The notes under the pieces were generated by a model that saw nothing but the letters and a program-made list of their open reading frames with translations, made no database searches and was not told where the DNA came from. Below are positions 56,781-64,000 of a stretch of 64,000 bases of DNA, piece after piece. The position numbers were made by a program, and so were the translations under genes. Source of the stretch: Deinococcus marmoris (GTDB lineage Bacteria; Deinococcota; Deinococci; Deinococcales; Deinococcaceae); the NCBI RefSeq assembly GCF_001949125.1, contig NZ_MSTI01000068.1:62001-126000 (forward strand), written 5' to 3'. How positions within the stretch are numbered: position 1 is the stretch's first letter; every line of letters starts with the position of its first letter.

Positions 56781-57926
56781 TCATTCCACCCCAGACAGAC
56801 CGCGCCCCACATCCGCCAGCAGTTCCGGCAGCAAGTTTTCCTGATGCGCGCCTACACCGCTTATAGCCAGCGTCTCCACCAGACCCGGAAACTCTGCGCG
56901 GTACGGCGCGGGATCGCCGCGCAATGGGGCTGCGCCGCGAGAGCAGGCCAGGGCATGCGCGGCGGCGTCCATGTGCCACGGCTGCCAGTTCAGCGCATGT
57001 CGGCGCAGCAGGGAAGAGGCGATTCGCAGCCCGCCCAGATCGAGGTCACAACTCAGATAAACGCGGGTATCTGCGGGCAGCCGCGACAGCAGCGCGGAGG
57101 CGGCGGCGCTGGGTTGCCCACTGGTACACAGCAGCGGCGCGTGTGGGTGCGCGGCGTGCAGTGCCTCGAACACGCTGGGGTTTTCCACCGCCCACAGCAT
57201 GCCTTCGGGCGCTTGAAAGGTGCTGGTCTGAATCTCGCGCCACGGCAGCGCCAGACAGTGTCCCGCCGCCGCGTTCAGCCACGCCGGGCCGAGCAGATTG
57301 GCAACCAGAACGGTGCTGCTCACGCCGTCGCGCTCCGGCTCGGGGATGTTCAGCGATTTCAGGGCGGCCCGCAGTAAGTTGCCCGCCAGCGTTCCCGCAT
57401 CCAGCGCGTGTGCGTCGCCGCTCAGGCGGGCGGCCAGCACCGGATAGCTCAGCGTTTCGGCCCGCGTGACCTCCAGCGCGTCACTGACGAGTCGGAGGGT
57501 GGCCTGCAAATCCGCAGTCCCATTTTTCAACGCTCCCCGAAGCATTAATGCGCCTGCCCCGTCCCTCCGCAATGCTGTCTGCCACGGCACATCCTCTATG
57601 CCTGCCAGAAGCTCTGCCCACTGGGTCTCAAAGTCCTGTCTGGCCTGCCGCCGAACCACCACGGGCGAACCGTTCAGGGTGTCCAGCAGTTCTGGCAAGG
57701 ACACCGCATAGCGGCTGGCCCTCAGCGCGGCGTCCAGCACGGCCAGATCGAGCGTCGTGCGTTCCTGCCGTCCGGTCAGGCGTGACAGCGCGGCCCAGGC
57801 GTCTGCACTCAGCTCCGGGCGCGAGCGGCCCAGTTCGCCCGTGCGGCGGTAGCGGCGCAGGGCGGCGTCCAGCACAGGCCCCAGCCCGGCATGGGTCAGG
57901 GCGCTCAGGATGTCGTCGGGGGGCAT
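56781..57926 (-). CDS. jetD: Wadjet type II JetD (DUF3323/DUF2399 Toprim nuclease)
   Basis: The 381-residue protein has the TIGR02679 layout. The N-terminal DUF3323-like part ends near residue 230. The C-terminal part is Toprim-like, with a Glu in LWAVENPSVFEAL (about residue 247) and an acidic pair in VYLSCDLDLGGLRIA (about residue 293). JetD is related to the Spo11/topoisomerase VI A subunit and cuts the DNA caught by JetABC (established for Wadjet). Here it is on the opposite strand, convergent with jetC, unlike the usual co-directional order. TACACT lies nine bases before the ATG at 57926. Confidence 0.88.
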   Translation of the reverse strand: MPPDDILSALTHAGLGPVLDAALRRYRRTGELGRSRPELSADAWAALSRLTGRQERTTLDLAVLDAALRASRYAVSLPELLDTLNGSPVVVRRQARQDFETQWAELLAGIEDVPWQTALRRDGAGALMLRGALKNGTADLQATLRLVSDALEVTRAETLSYPVLAARLSGDAHALDAGTLAGNLLRAALKSLNIPEPERDGVSSTVLVANLLGPAWLNAAAGHCLALPWREIQTSTFQAPEGMLWAVENPSVFEALHAAHPHAPLLCTSGQPSAAASALLSRLPADTRVYLSCDLDLGGLRIASSLLRRHALNWQPWHMDAAAHALACSRGAAPLRGDPAPYRAEFPGLVETLAISGVGAHQENLLPELLADVGRGLSGVE

Positions 57927-58003
57927 GGCGCGGCCAGTGTAATGCGGATGGGTGACCCTGCCCGGTAGCCCTCGTCGTTACACGCCTGCCACCGTTGCCC
58001 CAC

Positions 58004-58987
58004 TCACCACAAATCCTGAACCTGTGGGCGGATCAGGCGGTCATACACGGCTGCAACGCCGCGCATCGCCTCCTCGCTCAGCGGCGGCAGATCGGCGGCG
58101 CGGGCATTGGCCTCGGCCTGGGCGGCATTTTTGGCCCCCGGTATGGCGCAGCTCACCTCGGGAAACATCAGAATCCAGCGCAGGGCGAACTCGGCCAGGG
58201 TCATGCCTTCGGGGACGAGGGGGCGCAACTCCTCCACCGCTTGCAGGCCCGTCTCAAAGTCCACGCCGGAGAAGGTCTCGCCCCTGTCGAACGCCTCGCC
58301 GTGGCGGTTGAAATTGCGGTGGTCATCCGGGGCGAAGCTGCTCTGGGGGGTCATCTTGCCGGTCAGCAGACCGCTTGCCAGTGGCACGCGGGCCAGGATG
58401 CCCACATTCGCTTCCCGCGCCGCCGCAAAGAACTGTTCGGCAGGCTTGAGGCGGAAGGCGTTGAAGATGATCTGCACGGTGGAGACGTTGGGATGCTTGA
58501 TCGCGGTCAGCGCCTCGTCTACCGTTTCCACGCTGACGCCGTAGGCCCGCAGCAGCCCTTCTCCCACAAAGCCGTCCAGCACGCCGAAGACTTCATCCCG
58601 CTCGTAGACCTCCGGCGGCGGGCAGTGGAGCTGAAGCAGGTCTATGGTCTCGGTTTCCAGATTCTGCAAGCTGCGTTCGATGAAGCCGCGCAGGTTTTGC
58701 GCGTTGTAGCCGCCCGCCGTGTGCGGGTCCAGGCGGCGTCCGGCTTTGGTCGCCACGTAAAAGGCTTCCGGGCGCTCACGCCGCAGCCGGGCGATCAGGC
58801 GTTCGCTGCGCCCGTCGCCATACACGTCGGCGGTGTCGAAGAAATTGATGCCCAGGTCAAGTGCCTTGTGGAGCGCGGCCATCGCGTCGGCCTCGCTGAC
58901 CTCGCCCCAGGTGCCGCCGATGGCCCAGGCCCCGAAGCTGATGCTGGACACGTCGTAGCCGGTTTTGCCGAGTGTGCGGTATTGCAT
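58004..58987 (-). CDS. aldo/keto reductase
   Basis: The 327-residue TIM-barrel oxidoreductase shows [25 protein letters not shown] at the N-terminus, [16 protein letters not shown] with the catalytic Asp and Tyr, and [13 protein letters not shown] with the catalytic Lys. The NADPH site near the C-terminus reads [16 protein letters not shown]. The substrate is unknown. TATAAC seven bases before the ATG at 58987 supports this start over the upstream one at 59011. It sits between the jet locus and the HNH gene and has no obvious link to defence. Confidence 0.93.
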   Translation of the reverse strand: MQYRTLGKTGYDVSSISFGAWAIGGTWGEVSEADAMAALHKALDLGINFFDTADVYGDGRSERLIARLRRERPEAFYVATKAGRRLDPHTAGGYNAQNLRGFIERSLQNLETETIDLLQLHCPPPEVYERDEVFGVLDGFVGEGLLRAYGVSVETVDEALTAIKHPNVSTVQIIFNAFRLKPAEQFFAAAREANVGILARVPLASGLLTGKMTPQSSFAPDDHRNFNRHGEAFDRGETFSGVDFETGLQAVEELRPLVPEGMTLAEFALRWILMFPEVSCAIPGAKNAAQAEANARAADLPPLSEEAMRGVAAVYDRLIRPQVQDLW

Positions 58988-59036
58988 GGGGGGAGTTATA
59001 GCGCGGGGCAATGGTTGCCTGTGTTCTGAGCAGCGA

Positions 59037-59042
59037 TAAGCT
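59037..59042 (+). promoter_or_regulatory. -10 (TAAGCT) of the HNH gene
   Basis: TAAGCT lies five bases before the ATG at 59048. Confidence 0.45.
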
Positions 59043-59047
59043 GAAAC

Positions 59048-59752
59048 ATGCCTATCAATCCAACCTGGAACCGTGATGAAGTCATTTTGCTCTACGACTT
59101 TTATTTCCAGCAGGGGCGCAGGACGCTTTCAGCACGCAACCCCGATGTGATCGCACTTAGCGACTATCTCAAGCGGCTTCCCTGGCACCGGGAATCATGG
59201 CAGGACGACGCCTTCCGCAATCCAGTAGCGACAGCAATGAAGCTGAGGCAGCTCAAAGATTATGAAGAGGAACGCAAGCCTGCTTCCATCAGCTTGATTG
59301 TTCAGGCGGTTGCCCTGGAGTTTCGGGATCAGCCGGAACATGTCCACGAACTGGCTGCCGCCATCCGATCAGCCGTGAGCGTGGAGCCAGAGACCTTCGC
59401 CCTTCTCGACGCCAACGAGGAGGATGCCGGTTTTAATGAAGGCCGCGTTTTGGAACAGCTTCACAGGCGGCATGAGCGGAACAGAACTGCGGTGCGAAAG
59501 AAGATCGCTCAGGTTCTGGCTGCCACTGGCAAGCTGGCCTGCGAGGCTTGCGGATTCGACTTTCAGGCTATGTATGGGGAACGGGGCGAGGGCTTTGCAG
59601 AGTGCCACCACATCGTTCCGCTGAGCGAGGCTGGCGAACGAAAAACCCGCCTGGACGAGCTGGCGATTGTCTGCGCCAACTGCCACCGCATGATCCACCG
59701 CGCCTCACCGATGTGGACTGTGGAAGAAGTCAGGCAGCACCTGACGCGCTAA
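59048..59752 (+). CDS. HNH endonuclease (McrA/ScoMcrA-like)
   Basis: The 234-residue protein has an N-terminal module ([18 protein letters not shown], then [14 protein letters not shown]) common to a group of HNH nucleases that often restrict foreign or modified DNA. The HNH domain at residues 175-225 has zinc-type cysteines CEACGF and CANCH and the catalytic ECHHIVPL with the His of HRMIHR. Its position next to Wadjet and RM genes fits a defence island. Whether it recognises methylated DNA is unknown; no SRA domain is recognisable. Base composition is less GC-rich than in dnaE. Confidence 0.85.
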   Translation: MPINPTWNRDEVILLYDFYFQQGRRTLSARNPDVIALSDYLKRLPWHRESWQDDAFRNPVATAMKLRQLKDYEEERKPASISLIVQAVALEFRDQPEHVHELAAAIRSAVSVEPETFALLDANEEDAGFNEGRVLEQLHRRHERNRTAVRKKIAQVLAATGKLACEACGFDFQAMYGERGEGFAECHHIVPLSEAGERKTRLDELAIVCANCHRMIHRASPMWTVEEVRQHLTR

Positions 59753-59798
59753 CACCGTCAACCCCTCCCCGTCACTGAAACCCGCTCCCGCCCCGGCC

Positions 59799-59804
59799 TA
59801 TCCT
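59799..59804 (+). promoter_or_regulatory. leaderless -10 (TATCCT) of dnaE
   Basis: TATCCT lies six bases before the ATG at 59811. Confidence 0.5.
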
Positions 59805-59810
59805 TAAAGC

Positions 59811-63823
<4,013 letters not shown>

Positions 63824-63827
<4 letters not shown>

Positions 63828-64000
63828 CGTTGATTGACCAAGGAAATGGAAATGTACATGTAGAGGGCGGAACACTTGACCAGATTTCTGATGTATGTTA
63901 CGAAAATCTTCAGATTAAAATAGAAGCATTGATTTCTCTTGGCGAAATTGAATGGAATAGATTCAAATATAGAAATTTTATTGATTCATTTGATGACGTC
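63824..64000 (+). CDS. start of an AT-rich unknown gene (cut by window end)
   Basis: A frame opens at a GTG overlapping the dnaE stop by three bases and stays open for 59 codons to the edge. It reads VTLIDQGNGNVHVEGG... then ENLQIKIEALISLGEIEWNRFKYRN. The sequence is sharply AT-rich (GAAATT, AAATAT), unlike dnaE, which suggests transfer. Codons such as AGA and ATA are rare elsewhere in the window. No family is recognised. A different start cannot be ruled out. Confidence 0.6.

Overview
The window reads as chromosomal DNA of a Deinococcus-type bacterium. The GC content is high and the genes are dense. Many start codons have no Shine-Dalgarno sequence but lie 5 to 8 bases downstream of a TANNNT -10 hexamer, the leaderless arrangement common in Deinococcus. 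The gene content fits: long DnaE, AlaS, type-2 PyrF, ProB, DUF4127, DUF1028, and secreted AMIN/Amidase_3 cell-wall amidases. I see no rRNA, intact tRNA, transposase, prophage or CRISPR array.

Layout. 1-9.6 kb: methyltransferase and LysR regulator, membrane cytochrome c, alkyltransferase-like DNA repair protein, two cell-wall proteins, a winged-helix regulator, an orphan TAXI binding protein, two small membrane proteins and a C39-like peptidase with repeats. 9.7-17.2 kb: quinone-type oxidoreductase, Na+/H+ antiporter, an AT-rich accessory pair (DUF6979/DUF7662-like), and a surface-polysaccharide cluster (WecB/TagA-like transferase, O-antigen-ligase-like protein, beta-helix protein). 17.3-25.5 kb: alaS, a 600-base intergenic stretch with structured inverted repeats, a VWA/membrane-protein pair and a class A penicillin-binding protein operon. 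25.6-38.2 kb: arsenate reductase, cysteine-desulfurase-like enzyme, pyrF, DUF849, DUF1028, Rrf2 regulator, LptA-like protein, amidase, beta-propeller protein, LysR, proB, glucodextranase-C-like protein and a DMT transporter. 38.2-47.3 kb: a GAF-GAF-PAS-GGDEF-EAL signalling protein, DUF4127, an ABC exporter pair, an ICMT-like methyltransferase, a kinase-phosphatase and a GNAT acetyltransferase.

47.4-59.8 kb is a defence island and the most interesting part. It holds a complete type II Wadjet (JetABCD) SMC-like anti-plasmid system. A three-gene type II restriction-modification module lies exactly between jetB and jetC: an Eco29kI-like GIY-YIG endonuclease, a small HTH protein and a C5-cytosine methyltransferase. 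jetD is inverted and convergent with jetC. An HNH endonuclease lies just beyond. In reading the 64 kb I found no CCGCGG, the Eco29kI/SacII site, although GCGCGG, TCGCGG and ACGCGG are common; this fits long-term action of an enzyme of that specificity. dnaE follows, then the start of an AT-rich unknown gene at the edge.

Intergenic repeats occur in several families. One family (core GCCGGAAGGGTGAGGG...) has three copies, two of them flanking jetC. A 163-bp element with perfect 17-bp terminal inverted repeats lies between the DUF4127 and ABC genes.
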